Source: Apophysomyces variabilis
Lineage: Eukaryota; Mucoromycota; Mucoromycetes; Mucorales; Mucoraceae
DNA length: 64,000 bases
NCBI GenBank assembly: GCA_002749535.1
Contig: MZZL01000041.1
Location: forward strand, 221,404-285,403
Reading direction: 5' to 3'
Every line of letters starts with the position of its first letter. Positions within the stretch are counted from its first letter, which is position 1. The notes below the pieces were generated by a model. That model was given only the letters and a program-made list of their open reading frames with translations. It was not told the origin of the DNA and did no database searches. This document shows, piece by piece, positions 1 through 13,047 of this stretch. A program made the translations under genes and the position numbers.

Positions 1-1305
1 CTTTTCCTTTCCATCCCATGTCTTGTACAATACTAATGGCTGATATTTCTAAAAACTCGCAGATATCATAGTTCACGATATAATGTGCACGCTGCAAAAG
101 TTTACGCAGATAAAGCGTGAGCGCATTTCGTCGATTGAGAGCTAATTCTTTCTTTTCTTTTTCTGTCTCGCGCTCATCATCTCTATCCATCCGCATGGTG
201 GTCTTTGCGGAGCTGATCCAATTTTGGAGTTGACTCGGAAAGGCGGGCGGTGCAGGAACGTAAGCAGAAAGGTTCGATTTGATTTTTAGCGTATAATGCA
301 ACGCCACAAAATCGGCTATGGTCTTACGGATTACCCACTTGACATCACCGTACTGAAGCTCAATCCGGAAAATCCACTGATTAATGCCGTGTGAACTAGG
401 CTCAGAGTCCGTGACGTCCACCTTCATGATGAGCAATATCCGTAAGTTCATCCCGCGATAATCAGAACGGTTTATATCGAAACTTACCGAGAGACACTGA
501 AGCAGAATTGGAGGCTGAGCAAATTAATCTGATTTAGTTAAGGGTCAATATACTCAATTTCTTACTGAGAACCTACCATTCGTCGTCCGTATTCGTCTTT
601 TGAAAATGCGAGGAAAAGTGGATCAAATACAGGTGCGTAATAAGGAGCAAGTGACTGAGCACCGGTGGTCACTTCTTGAGTATGAGGCGCATGCAGATTG
701 GCAATTAGACGAATTTTATCTAGTGTCTTTCCCCATCGATGCCGAGCACGCCCGCTGGCTTGAGGTGACGGTAATGGTTCACTCGAACTTGTTTCAGATC
801 GATCAGCATGCTCAGGGCTTGGCATGGTTTGAGTGAATGGACGAATAAAATAATTCTGCTTGGTTTCGCTGGGCTCAGGCTGTTCAGCCTGTAATTCCTC
901 AGGCGCTGGAAGAGCATCGTCCTGCTGTGATACGTCTACTATTGAAGATGATCGGGGCCAGGGGTCGTGGAGATCATGCATCTCGTGTTCGTCTGATTGC
1001 AAGTCCTCATCACTATCATCACCATGTAAACGCCGTAGACTTGGCTGCGAACCTTCTGGACCTAGGAACGACAGTTTGTTCAATACGCGCTGCCATTGTA
1101 TCCGAGGATCAAAATGGTGTTCGTCTTGTTGAGGATAAGAATGATGTCGTTGTCGTGTTGTCGGTGATTCAGGTGATAACAAACGATCGGGATCTTCTCG
1201 AGTTGATCCAGATACCGATAAACCTAGTCGCGCACCATCCGGTCTCCTGCCCTGAGATGATCTCTGTGCAAAGAAATCAGCAGTGTCCGCAATGGGATTC
1301 GACAT
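1..1305 (-). CDS. Phospholipase D1 (Spo14/PLD1 type), 5' part, cut by the window edge
   Basis: Two exons are seen: 577-1305 (ATG at 1305) and 1-496, joined by an 80-bp phase-0 intron (497-576). Exon 1 encodes a low-complexity, Ser/Pro/Asp-rich N-terminal region of 243 residues. Exon 2 encodes a PX-type region: a segment ending FRIELQYGDVKWVIRKT, then DFVALHYTLKIK, and an end at the window edge reading EISAISIVQDMGWKGK, which is characteristic of fungal PLD1 at the PX/PH junction. The catalytic HKD motifs would lie beyond the left edge and are not seen. Such enzymes hydrolyse phosphatidylcholine to phosphatidic acid at membranes, and the PX region binds phosphoinositides. The family call rests on the PX region and its flank only. 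The start is the first ATG of the open frame; an upstream exon cannot be excluded. Confidence 0.8.
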
Positions 1306-2297
1306 GAGAATCGTGCGGTAATGGTTAAAGCGGAAAAACGGGGAACAATTTCCAGGATCCGCTCTTTAAGAGGAAAAAATTCTGTCGATCCAATTACAGT
1401 ATAGAGAAAAAAAAAAGGCGCAGAGGCGAAAAGGTAAAAGACAGCCACACCCCTCTCGCCACTCAATCATAACACAAAACTCAAATACCAGGTTCAAGTA
1501 GCTCTTTTCCAACCAATAACCGATTTGTACCATTGAACAAGCTTGTCTTTCATATGGAGGTTTACACTAATAAATTAGTAGGCATGATTTGTGTAACCTG
1601 TCGCCTCGGAAAATATGGTAAACCAACAGAAAAGCAAGCATATGCTAACTGACAGAAAACTGCACGTTCGCTCTGCAGATTTGACAAACAATGTACAATC
1701 ATCTAGAGCTATGGATCAAACCAAAAGGAAGGGACTGGAACAGCTTGTTAGTTCGAGATAAAGAATGAAAAGAAGCAAACAACAAGCAAGCTTCATTGGA
1801 AAAGTAACGTATCATTGCAGAACGGAGAAAGAGCACGACATGACATTACTAGCAACGCTGCATTTTGTCATACAGTACTCGTAATCAACTACGTACGCTG
1901 GCTGACCCGTTATAGTTTGCTTGGTGCTTTTTCTAGGCTTAATACCTAAGATAAGCGCTAGTTTCCCACGCTTCTAACCCACGTAAGATATCCCTTTTTT
2001 CCGGTAAGTTGCCTATTATAGGTGCAAATGGCATGATGCGTACGAGCCCAGAACCCACCTAGTGTACCTGTTTGCAAGGATCATGTATCAAGCATACATT
2101 AAATATCAATCATGTCAACAGACTTAGTAGTTGATTCTCATCCATTTCATGCTTTTTATTCACAAAAAATCTTTCAGATCTTTATATTGAAGGTTACAAC
2201 ATTGCTATGCACCACCATTAAAAAGTTAATTAAAAGAGTATCTATAAGTACACAGAAAGGATGCATAGTGAACATTTTTTTTAGGGATATAAGCAGA
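1306..2297. other. Intergenic, PLD1 5' flank and MED12 3' flank
   Basis: About 1 kb between the 5' end of the PLD1 gene and the 3' end of MED12. I see no convincing coding exon, RNA gene or repeat here. The promoter of the PLD1 gene should lie in the left part. Confidence 0.5.
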
Positions 2298-5200
2298 TTA
2301 AAGTATCTCTCCTTCTTCCACGTCTACTTGTCGTTTCTTCGTCGGTGATTGTCGAACGTCGTCGTCATCGACAATGTAGACAAAATTGCTATCGTCCGTC
2401 GCATCTACAGATTTCTGCTGCCGACGTTTACCCAAGGTAGATACTCTTGCAAATTGATCATTCCCGATACCAGCTTCAAAGCCGAACTTGAACCATCGGA
2501 CATAAGTACCATCCATTCGCTTGGTTTTTCGTGCATTGAAGAAGCTAAGATTAATCGCGACATCGTTTTCTGGCTGCTTCTCGATGAAATAATCTTCTAA
2601 CCATTCCCATGGTTTTGATTGTTCCATGCACGCCTCCAGATGTTGTTGCTGCTGTTGTGGTTCACCTGTAGAAGATAAACCTAGAATTGCTGATGATAGT
2701 CGTGTGTTGTTCAAATACACATTGTGAGTTGAAAATGGGAGGATGCGCTTGACTCTGCTATGAAACATAGGAGGGACAGAAAGTAGTTCATTGTGCATTG
2801 CCTGCAAAGAGTGATCGATGAATCAGGTTTAACAAATTGCTTGGTTACTTACCGAAAGATGAGACAGACTAGTTTTCCGCAGATCTTTAGGCACCTCTAA
2901 AAACATCCCAACATTAGCCCAAGTATTACCCCGTGAACTACACCCACCGTCAATTAGTAAAGATACAAGATCAAGAACAAATTCAAACAATCTTTCTTCA
3001 CCGCTATTTCCATGTATAAGGGGATTCTAATACGAAATCAGTTTACGACATTTTCTGAACCTGTTGCGCCTTACTCCCAGTAATGGTACAAGGACTCGAA
3101 TCCATTCTAGTATGTCACATTCTTCTTCTTTTGGGTGCTCCCATATCAAGGAAACAAAGGGAACGACAAGTCGTAGTCTGATTAACAAACTGCAGAATAC
3201 GTCAGACTCTTTGCTAAAAGCATTTTCTCAATACCTTGTTCGTAGATCATGAAGCATGACCTTTGGTTCATCTACATCATTATCCGGCAAGCCTTCGCTG
3301 ACCAGCAACGCGATCGCCATATCCTATTACTTTTCTTTTAGCCGTAGAGGTATAACTTGAGTTTTAACTTACCACATTGTTTTTACTTAGCTGGAGTGCA
3401 CGGGTTGCATCTGCAAAGGAAGCACGAGCACCTTGCATCACTTTGAAAACAGTCTTTGCACTTCGGAATCTTTTGATTTGCTTGTGTAGCAGCTTGACGA
3501 GCTCTATCTTCTTATCGTTCGTCCACACATCTTCCGCCATTAAGTGTTGCATAATACTTAGATACGCCTGACTGTGATGAGAAGAATCCGAGAGACTATC
3601 TGGTAGCAGCACGTTTTCAGGGAACGGTGAGTGCGCATTCCCATGCAATAATTGAACACCATATCTCAACAGTTCCAGCACGATTGGTTCGCGCAATTCA
3701 TGTACCAAATTCCGAAGAAAAGCAGCCCGCCGTTGGGCCTTAGCGTCCTTATCGTTCGATAACACCACATCAAAGAAGAACTTGACAAATTTTTCAAGAT
3801 CTTTGTTATGTTGTGTCCCACTCAGGCTGGGCGAAGGACTTGTCATGACAACATCGTCGCCGAGAATCAGTGGGCTGTTGACTTCCGTTCCGTCATCGTC
3901 TGAAAGCAGGATGTTGTCAAGCAACAAATTCACTTGCACTCTACACTGCTCTTCGTTCCACTGCGTGATATTTGAAAATACTCGATGTAGTTTTCCAATG
4001 AAGTCGGGCTCTTCCTTGACTATGGCTCGTCGATCGTCGCAAAGATCAGCACCTAAGAGTTCATCCACTATACATAACATCTTCTTTTTGATTTTTTTCT
4101 CTGTTACGCTTTCCGTCTCGTGAATTGAAAACCGTTGATAAACGCCATTAAGATCCCGGATACATCCTTGTCTAAACCAGTCTATTTGTAAAAGATCTGC
4201 CCGCAGCATAACCAGTTCCTGTAGTAATGAGCTACTCAGAGGAAGATTGGTGGCAATTAAGACCAAACTTTCCATCAAGGAGAACATGGGCTCTATACTA
4301 CTAAGACTGCTCGCTAACTGTGATTTGCGTTGCGCTTGCAAACGGAAGATTTCTTCGTTGCGTAGAACCCACGGTAGCTGGGACGGATCCCAACTGTTAT
4401 CCGAAATTCCACACTGTTCCTGGACAACCAATAAACGTATCATCACTACAAGATTTTTGCACGCTTGTTGCAATCGGTTTTCTGTCTCGTCCGTAGCCTC
4501 TGTCCATTCGGACTCGCACTGCTGCTGTACTGCCTGACCGATCTGCTTAAACCAGGGAAGCGCGAAACCCCTTATCATTGAATCAATATTTGTGAGACCA
4601 GACACAACCAACGAAGTTACAAACAGTGGGATCCATGAGTACTGCTGGTAGATATCTTCCAGCATGGGTGTCTTGTTGCTACTTGAAGGGTTACACTGCT
4701 GTGATAACCACTGTATAATTATGTCGTCCAATTGCCCTGATATTGTGATTTGATCTGCAATTTCTTTGAGCAATTGGGCGAACCCAGATACCGTCCGGTG
4801 AAATTCAAAGTATGCCTGTGACATGAACCCTTGACCGTTACTAGCAGGGATATTTTTTTCCTTTGCTGTCTGTCGAAGTATGTCTACGGCAATGTCCAAA
4901 AGTGATCCTATCCACCCTGGTGTTCCTTGGAAGCGAGAGCATAAGGACCCTGCAACCGTTTCGACTGCGGATAGTGTTGGGTTGTTCGCAAACTGAGTTA
5001 ATTCAGTAACTACAGGTATGCTTGAATGATATCGACCTCGTATCTTTTGCTAAAAGCGATAGGATAAGTAAAAGAATAGATCCATAGCTTTAAGTCATAT
5101 ACCTTGATTTGCAGATCCTGTTGAAGTTGTATGCGCATTTCTTCTGTGATAGGAAACCCCTCCTGAACCAGCTGCACCATGAACATAATCAAGCATCGTT

Positions 5201-8200
5201 CCCGGGCATCTCGAGTCTGTAATATTTGATGCTAGACTAAATATGAGTGACGTTTATACTTTACCCAATGAAGCTACCTTTTTCCATACTGCGCTAGCAA
5301 TGCGATCGCCTCCGTGGACCAGTCTCCATACGCTAGCATATCTCTGAAAAGTATCGACAACAAATGGATAGAGGGCCCGCTCGTTTGTCTTTTCCAGTAC
5401 CCACAAAGTCACTTCGATGATACTCAAGTAATCTTTCGCATAATCAAGGATTTTGATAATCGTCACATATTGACGCGCATTAAGTAGGCAAGAACCGGGG
5501 GAGGTCATCACTCGCCAATTATCCTCGCCAATTCTAATCTTGATTTGAGCCGCGGTCTTCAAACTTTTATTGAACTTACGGTACACTTTTCACCACAAAG
5601 CGCTTGACCTCTTCGAGTAACCATTCCTGAGTGAATCGGATGATGGTATAACGAGTCGTAGTGCTCATCAAAGACTTCAAATCCTCCTCGATCTTGTCTG
5701 ATAAAGCGAGCTCAAACGAAGCAAATGTGTCGTTGGCGTCAGGTTGTGTCATATCCTTCGCATCCTGGCCAAAGAGGCATTCTTCATCATTAAAGTAACC
5801 TGTGATGGCTTGCTTAGCCAGTCTCTTCAATCGCGCCAAGACTTCGTTTTCTCCTTGAGATTCCGGATCACTTCCTGCACCATAAAGCGCAACGCGCCTT
5901 TGATTTACAAGATATGCAGGAGCCGGAATCAGCATAGGGAAGGATTCAAGGTATTGTAGACATTGAATCATTCGTCGTTTCGTGCGTCGACCAGGTTCTA
6001 AATCTCCACGTGCAATCAATCGCAATAAATATCTCTGATATGAGAATAAATGCAGGCGGATCAAAGTGTCAAACAAGAATGTCACCGGCGTGTTCCTTAG
6101 TTTGCCTGAAAATACTATTAGCACTATAACTATTTATTAGCCTAGCATACCTTGATCTATGTCGACATTGTATTCCTCGGTATCTTCTTCTAGCAAAATC
6201 TCACTGTCCAAAAAGTGTATTAATGCATCCTGCAGGATTGTTTTTCGATCCTGGCCATTATCCTGATCCCTCCAATGGAGCAAAATGGAGTATATCAGAA
6301 AAGCTCGCCAGTCGCCATGTCTAAATTCACTTGTCGCCCAGCGACACATGATTTCTACTGCACGAACTACAGCTGATTGCTCTACTTCACCACTACCAAA
6401 GATACTTTTAGCTGCCGATGAGGCTGTTTGTCCACGAGCATCCATCCAGTGATTTTCGCGAATCAATAAGCCAGATCCATTATCTACATGGCGTCCAATA
6501 CTGTCCAGAATGTGAACTATGTGCTGCTCGTCCGCAATGTCTTGGCCACGATTTTCATCTATACTCTTAGCCGGCTGGGGAACCTGTTTACCATTCTCGC
6601 TCTGTAGTCGATTCTCTTCTAAAGTACCACAGAATACTTCATTACGTGCTTTCACCAGAGACCAATACTTTCGCAGAACGTGACATAAGTCAGGGATACA
6701 TTTTTCAGCTTTGCTGTCAAGGTTTCCTCCAAGAACTTTGTCAAATAGTGTCCTATACTGATGATACAATTTCGGCACGACGAACATATCCGGTGTTGAA
6801 AGGAATAGACTCTATAAGCATAGAGAGCTGTAAGACATAATAATTGTTAAAAATAAGCACGATATACCCGTAACAACTGTTCGATGTCCAATTGCAATCC
6901 GTGATATGGCCAAACAGCCCCATCGCCCTTTGCTTGAGCCTCATGCTGGAGTAACTTAGCAACCCATTTAGTAACATCGTTCCATATAACCGGACGGGTG
7001 ATACTTACTGCGCTGTACGCTTTGATAAGGTGTTCGATCAATATTTTCATCAATGTGCGATTCCGCCTGTATTCATCCACATAATCTTGGATAATCCCAG
7101 TTAGCACGAGCCACATAGTTTCGAACGATGTGCTAGAGGCAAACATATCTAAGGACGTTCTTAGGAAAGTCCGCTGATCCAGTAGGCCTTCGCAGTATTG
7201 CCACCGTGCCAGACGAGTGCTGTATGACCATCGTTGTTCAAACCGTGCTCGGCTTTCCGGCGTTGCCCAAGGTTTTTGTGCAGAATCGGAATGATTAGGT
7301 GTACCGGGATGCATTTTGTAACCTCGTGAATTTGCTGATGTACTTGGTTGTTGTGATAATTCGCTAAGTTGCCTTTTCAGCTGACCCATCACAGTTTGTG
7401 TCCAGTTGTGTGATTGCGATGTATTCGAAGTTGCATTACTTGCGTTACGTTGTGCCTACGCAATAAATGAGGGGCTTCCGTGGCCAAAAGATGAAAACAC
7501 AATTACCATTTCAGATAGACCGACGATCTTAATGTACCATGTCGCTCTTAAAAAAGGCACCTGTCTCGCAGCCAGAGCATCCAGAAGCTTTTCACCTTTG
7601 AAACCATGTGGTGCGTTTCGTGCGAGTTTCCGTAAAGGTACGACTGCATTGGCCAACTCCTGCATCCATTGTTCTCTTTTCGGATCGACCAACGTAGATC
7701 GCGTAGGAGGTTTGAAAGGCAGGTTCCTGATGGCATTGACAGTAAGTATATTAGAACAGTAATTGTTGCCCTCTGCTTTTTTCTTTCTTTCTTTTCTCGC
7801 TCGACTGTATACCCTGTAATTCTCGCTGCTTTTCTCTTGCGATTAAGCACATCGACCATAAATACTCCAAGTTCATTCAGTAATCTCGGATCGTCTTGAA
7901 GTTTGCCATAAACAATGTCGTGAGCGCAAGTGTGTTCATTCTGGAAGAGATCATCAGAATTCCAGCACGCTCGATCAAGGTAAAGAGAACTAATCTTACT
8001 GGAACAGCTGGTCTGTCGATAAAGCCATTGCGAACATTTGATTCCGTTAAAATATCTTCTTCTTGTGTTGGCCTTTGCGGGAACATTCCCGGGTAGCCCA
8101 ATTGCGGCATGGATTTAGATAATGGGAGCTGGCGTGCAGGAGGTTGTAGGGTATATTTTTTGAGTTGAGTAGTATGGGTGCCGTACTTGGGCATATTTGG

Positions 8201-8478
8201 GGAATGGTAACCTGGTGACGAAGAACTTGAGTAGGGAGAGGTCATGGTTGGCGTGGTGCTGTACGAGGAATTGGAAGTCGAGGAGTAACTTGGACCTTGC
8301 GCGGCATTATTTTGTGGAGGATAGGGGATGTTGAGGTTGTTATTGTTCGTCGTGGTTGGGTACGGCGCATTCGCTGAGGGGTAACGCGTATACTGTCCTA
8401 TAGGAGCGGTAATGGTATGGGGATCAGAGAAACGAGGCCATGGAATCCGTAGGTCTTACCCTGATGTCGACCCGCCAT
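2298..8478 (-). CDS. MED12: Mediator of RNA polymerase II transcription subunit 12 (MED12/Srb8)
   Basis: A spliced gene for a protein of roughly 1,600-1,700 residues. The proposed first exon is only 19 bp (8460-8478, MAGRHQ plus one base), joined through a 62-bp intron (8398-8459) to a Pro/Gln/Ser-rich leader. Next comes the hallmark Med12 N-terminus: YTLQPPARQLPLSKSMPQLG, then YPGMFPQRPTQEEDILTESN, and after an intron NEHTCAHDIVYGKLQDDPRL. FKPPTRSTLVDPKREQW and HGFKGEKLLDALAARQVPFL, which complete the Med12 domain, follow at about 7.5-7.7 kb. The middle (about 5.6-6.1 kb) resembles the LCEWAV-type region. The last exon (2298-2807) has a short poly-Gln run and ends acidic (VDVEEGEIL). MED12 belongs to the CDK8 kinase module of Mediator, a nuclear regulator of RNA polymerase II. 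Internal exon borders between 2.8 and 5.6 kb are only approximate. Confidence 0.93.
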
Positions 8479-8765
8479 CACGCAACACCGAGGTTATAAA
8501 TGGTGTATTGTATGTGAGAAATAGATATATGGCGTTTATAGAAATATATATATAAAGAAAAGGGATTAGAGAACAGAGTGAGAAAAAAAATGAGTGCTTT
8601 AAAAAAGGAAGAACAGAAAAAAAAAAGAAAGGCAGAAGGAACTGACGGTCGTGATTTGAAATTGTCATGGCACATTGACTTGAGCATCCCGCGCTGGGTC
8701 TTTACACATTATCTTACATCACAGCAAAGGATGCATAATATTGCAGAGGAAACAAAACTTTAAAT

Positions 8766-10525
8766 TTATGCCTCTAATCCTAAAGAGCTCAAAACACGGT
8801 CTAATTTCTCCAACTTTTCATTATACATCGTTTCTAGGTCAGTCCACGTATCCTGGTAGTCGTCATTCACTCTTCCAGCAGCGTTGAGATCCTCGTCCAA
8901 AATGCCATAGTTCTTGGCCAGGAAATAGCGAAGATCATCAACTACCGGAATGGAATCTGTTTCCTGCCGCCCAGCAATGGAATGGGCACTTTCGCGAATA
9001 ATAGCATGAAATTCCGGCTCGTCCACGAACTCATCGAAGTGGTCCGCAAAATACTTAATACACCATTGCTCTAATCGGTCCACATTCAACGCGATGGCCG
9101 TACGTATTAATTCATATATATCGATAACAGGCTCCGTTTGGTTTGTCAAGGTGATGGCGGCAATGACCTTGAGTCGTTCAATCAAGAGCATATCAGCTGC
9201 CAGCATAACGTCATAAGCTACTTCAACAGGAATTGTGCAGCGATCAGTATAAAGGTACTCTAGCATGTATGGAAACACATGAGCGGGGACACCATGCAGC
9301 TCAATTAATGGCACTTTCAGCTCCTCTTCGCCATAGCAAATTATCCTTGTCTCGGTATCCGATTCGGAAAAGACACCGCTCACCATGACTTTAAAATACT
9401 CAGATCGGGTCAGGCACGCCTTATGACACGGAAAGACTACATCTTCTAATTGCACAGCAATATCAGCAAACGTTCCATCTATAGATCCTGGCGAATCCAT
9501 ATAATGCTGCGTCACGACCCAAGACTCTCCCTTCCGTTCTGTGTATGCAGCTATGCTCAACAGGCCTCCTAAGAAGTTTTCGAAATCACCACGTATCTTG
9601 GCTGTTTCTTTAGCATCTCGCGATCGATGTGCATTTTGAGTTTGGTCTAAAAGTGCTTCTTCGCACCGCAATTGGAGATCAGGTAAATCGAGGTGACGAC
9701 ATACAAAGATCATGTTTTCCAGTACTTGGCGATCAAGATCAGCAAATTGGCCCGTGTAAAGGTACCGCAGAACAGCTGCAAAGGATATAGGGTCGACCAA
9801 GGATTTTTGTAAATGCACATTCGTTTTGAATTTCCAGCAGCTTTGGAGCCTTTGGCGGAAAAAGCTCGAACGTGCAGCTAGAACAAAGCGATGAGCGGGG
9901 AATTCGTGGGTACCATCGCCTAAGCGGATTACGAAAGTCAAGTCATGATAGGGGTGAGTTAGATGGAGGTTGGACAGATATCGTAGAAAAGGTTGACTGT
10001 TGTCCACGGCCTTGGTGATCTTGTACGATAGTAATAGGTTACGAATGTCGCTGGTTAATGCACCATAAAGACATCGTTCTCTGGAATGAAACATTGAAAA
10101 AAGATTCTAAGCAAAAAGTAAAGACCAGATATTCAGTCCGCTTTTACCCTTGAAACGTGTCAGGATCACACTGTGCACCATTTTCAAGAAGAAATTTGAC
10201 AACATCGTAATGGCCACAAAGACCTACACATTGGATCGTACATTGACCAATTACGACGATCATTATGCTTACATGCCCAGTAAAGGGGTGAGCATTGCCA
10301 CTCATCCACATAATTAACAGGTGCTCCGAAATTCTTGACTAACACTTCGGTTTTATCGAGCTGTCCTTCTCTGGCGGCCGCACAAAGCTCTTCAAACAGA
10401 TTACCTGAGCCTTCGTCTAGAGTTGGCTCTTGGTTGACCCATTCTTCGGCCTCACGATCAATAGCTTCTTCGGAAGCTAACCGCATCACCTCCTCTTTGC
10501 TTACAAGGGGCGTTTCTTCTCTCAT
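8766..10525 (-). CDS. Ankyrin repeat and BTB/POZ domain protein, ABTB1-like
   Basis: Three exons (10273-10525, 10148-10223, 8766-10080) give a 547-residue protein; introns of 49 and 67 bp keep the frame. Residues 1-125 contain ankyrin repeats (SPLYWACLCGHYDVVKFLL, then ENGAQCDPDTFQGERCLYGA), followed by two BTB/POZ domains, one around HDLTFVIRLGDGTHEFPAHR and one around FADIAVQLEDVVFPCHKACL. The order ankyrin-BTB-BTB, and the ERCLYGAL segment linking them, match animal ABTB1 (BPOZ). BTB proteins of this kind usually act as adaptors of cullin-3 ubiquitin ligases; that role is inferred from the family. The start at 10525 is the first ATG of a short charged leader (MREETPLVSKEEVMRLASEE). MED12 lies immediately downstream on the same strand. 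Confidence 0.88.
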
Positions 10526-10978
10526 ACTATGAATAACGGAAAAGCTAACTGTATGTCTCCACAAATTGTCGAATAAATGTCATCCAGCGTGCCTTGTAAC
10601 GGCCAATAGTCTTGTGAATCTGAACGTCAGCCGGAGTTAAGTCAAATTAATGCTGCGGCGTAAGCCTTTTAAGACCTTTGATGGTAACACTCATTTCGTA
10701 CGTTATTTCCACTCATAAGTAACAATGTTTGCAGACAAGCATATATATTCCATGCTTTATCATCTGGTGCTTGCTGAATTCTTATCTGTGAAGGGCAATG
10801 CAAGATCACCTCTCTATCACAATTGAAAATTTTTACTGATACACTTCTTTTCCGATATTTCCCAAAAAAAAGTTTAGGAAAATCAATCGAGTTTCTTAGG
10901 GACCATAGGTAACCTCATCCTTTTATATGACCGCCCAAAGCCTTATGAACCATAGCAATGATTCAGGTCAGTAGGTCA

Positions 10979-12027
10979 TTACAAACTTTCCGGTCCGGAC
11001 GTTAGCATCTGGTAAACGTATATCAAAGGCAATCGCTCTTGTTTCATTATGCAATCTCTTTCCGTTGATGAAAACGAAGCTGTCAGTAAAGATTCATTTT
11101 GATGCGAAGCGAGATTACAATCTTTTGGGATCGAAAAACGTAAACAGAGGGGAAAAAAAGATAGTGGAGAACAGGAACAAAGTAAGTATGGACCGGAAAA
11201 TGGACTACCGGGCACGAAAGAAAATGGATTTGGTAACCTATGGTTCCTAAGAGCTCTGTCCTAATGTTCCCTTCAAAGAATGATCAAAACTCTTCGGGAT
11301 ATGTAAGTTGCGTCCAGCTTCATCAACGAATCACAGGTCTTTAGTGAAATCTGGATCTGTCACCCTTTCCACTCTTCAACCTTCTTTTTTCATAAGCCTG
11401 TTATTCTATTAGGATTCCTTGCTGCAAAGAAGCTTTTCCAACTTTTCTCAAACTTCTACGAAAATTATTAACTGAACGTCCATGGAACGCCCATTCTGAG
11501 ACGGTTAATCCTTCAAGTGCTTCAATAACCTTTCCTTTATGGCACTAAAAATTACAGTTGCATGCCTGTCGATATAACCTACAAAAACTGGAAGTGAAGC
11601 TTCAATCAGCTTACCATAACATCTAATACGGGGCTTCCTCTGAACACCGGTTCTTTGTTTCAATTGTATGATTTGATATAATCCTGAGCAGTTCGCACAT
11701 TTATACCTGTGATAAGCGCAGTTTCCTTTGCCGTTAGTTCTTCTTCAATCAGCAATCACACAGCTTTTCCATTTGCTGCGGAGTATATCCAATATACAAA
11801 CCTGTCGTTCTAGCTTTAGTAACCTGTTCATGCTCACGCTGCGCACGCGGTCTGGTTAAAATATGGACAGGGCCAGCTAAACTTTTCCTCTCTAACATCG
11901 TCAAACATTTACTTGGCGAACAGCGGAGTTTTGGTAATGCAAAAAGCTGGAAATGGTACTCTTGACAATTTGTTGCACGACAAAATCGATCCCCCCATTC
12001 TCGAATTTGTGACTCGCAACAAGTCAT
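10979..12027 (-). pseudogene. Decayed Tc1/mariner-like (IS630 superfamily) transposase
   Basis: Read on the minus strand, pieces of a transposase appear in shifting frames with several stops. Around 11.75-11.85 kb there is GLYIGYTPQQMEKLCDC, then a stop, then LIEEELTAKETALITGINVR followed by TAQDYIKSYN, a helix-turn-helix DNA-binding segment. At 11.53-11.64 kb KPRIRCYGKLIEASLPVFVG continues into YIDRHATVIFSAIKERLLKH. At about 11.3 kb KVEEWKG and a frameshifted DEAG-like stretch recall the first catalytic Asp region. No intact catalytic core remains. The outer limits are approximate and no terminal repeats were found. This is inactive debris of the same broad superfamily as the transposases near 28.2 and 53.4 kb. 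Confidence 0.6.
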
Positions 12028-12379
12028 TACGATGACCTACAAGCGAGAAAATGCATAGCTTTTCCTCATATGGGCTTTACTAGAACCGGGCCTTCTCAAG
12101 TATCTCAGCGTATTAGGCACGATATCGTCAAAGTTCTACTGGAAACACTTTGATTTCACAATAAGCATTCCGTATTTTATAAAGAGCAAATAAGTACAAT
12201 TGTCAATAAGATTGGCTGTTATTAAGCACTAGGCAAGATCAAGCTAGGAGCCTATAATGGAAAAGACGACAACGATCCTCTTGTTAAGTGGAATGGAACT
12301 TTACGCCTGGTATTCAGTAAGTGGCATTGAATGATTACTTTTTCTGTATTGTTCCTCCATTGAAATCAGAGTTCTTATA

Positions 12380-12560
12380 TGCATCTTGCAGTCGCTTGGC
12401 GAACAGCTAAGCACGGCGTTGTCAAAGTTCCCCACAATAGCACGAATAGCATAATTTTTCTAACTTCAAGCTCAGTTTTCGGAATGCGCCAACACAATTT
12501 GTAAGATGCGACTTTAATTTGTGCATTTCTTGCTTAGCACAAAGCATATTCCTTCCTTTA
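12380..12560. repeat. Dispersed repeat, diverged relative of 22,560-22,720
   Basis: The stretch containing TCAAGCTCAGTTTTCGGAA, TGCGCCAACACAATTTG and AGATGCGACTTTAATTTG can be aligned by eye with TCAAGCTCATTTTCCAAAA, TGCGCCAAGTGAATTTG and AGATGCGGTTTTAATTT near 22.65-22.70 kb, in the same orientation. The sequence before it (ACGGCGTTGTCAAAGTTCCC) is also loosely alignable. The family is unknown and no coding potential is seen. Confidence 0.45.
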
Positions 12561-12753
12561 CGTATTTCGCTTTTTCAATAGATTCCAGTCAAGAATACTA
12601 CTAATGGGGTTGTCAATTGAGCCTGTTTTACCTGTACTAGTCATTTATCTTAGCTCTTGAAGCTATGAAATACTAAGCATTTGCCGTAAATGAGCAAACA
12701 ATAGCTTTCTATAGGACTGACAAGCTACAGTTCCCACATAACTGGTTAAACCA

Positions 12754-13047
12754 ATGCCCTTACTAGGAGAAGGGGGGAAGGTAATACGCAGGCAACAATT
12801 GCACCATTTGCAAAAACAAGGTTGGGATTTTGAACGAGCGCATGCTTATTTTCCATGGACATGGAGATTTCTACCCGACCCTGGTGCCGGTCTTTTTTAT
12901 GCTGACTCGTGGTGGACCCTTCAATGGCCCTTATTTACAAGTGCGGCACCTTCACAAAGTACAATGCGCTCTCGGGCTTCTTTCCAACTAGTTGATGTTC
13001 CCATACCCCTCCATCCCCTTGCGGAGCTGTCAGTCAACATCGACTGA
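12754..13047 (+). CDS. Unidentified ORF (97 codons), doubtful
   Basis: A single open frame from ATG at 12754, richer in Trp, Pro and Arg than surrounding DNA would give (for example FPWTWRFLPDPGAGLFYADS). I recognise no family. There are no clear splice partners, and its only neighbours are transposon debris. It may be a fragment of an unknown element or a chance ORF. Confidence 0.2.
   Translation: MPLLGEGGKVIRRQQLHHLQKQGWDFERAHAYFPWTWRFLPDPGAGLFYADSWWTLQWPLFTSAAPSQSTMRSRASFQLVDVPIPLHPLAELSVNID

Noticed and set aside
3080..3110. Possible tRNA B box (GGACTCGAATCC)
   Set aside because: Lies inside the MED12 gene, and no acceptor or anticodon stem fits around it.
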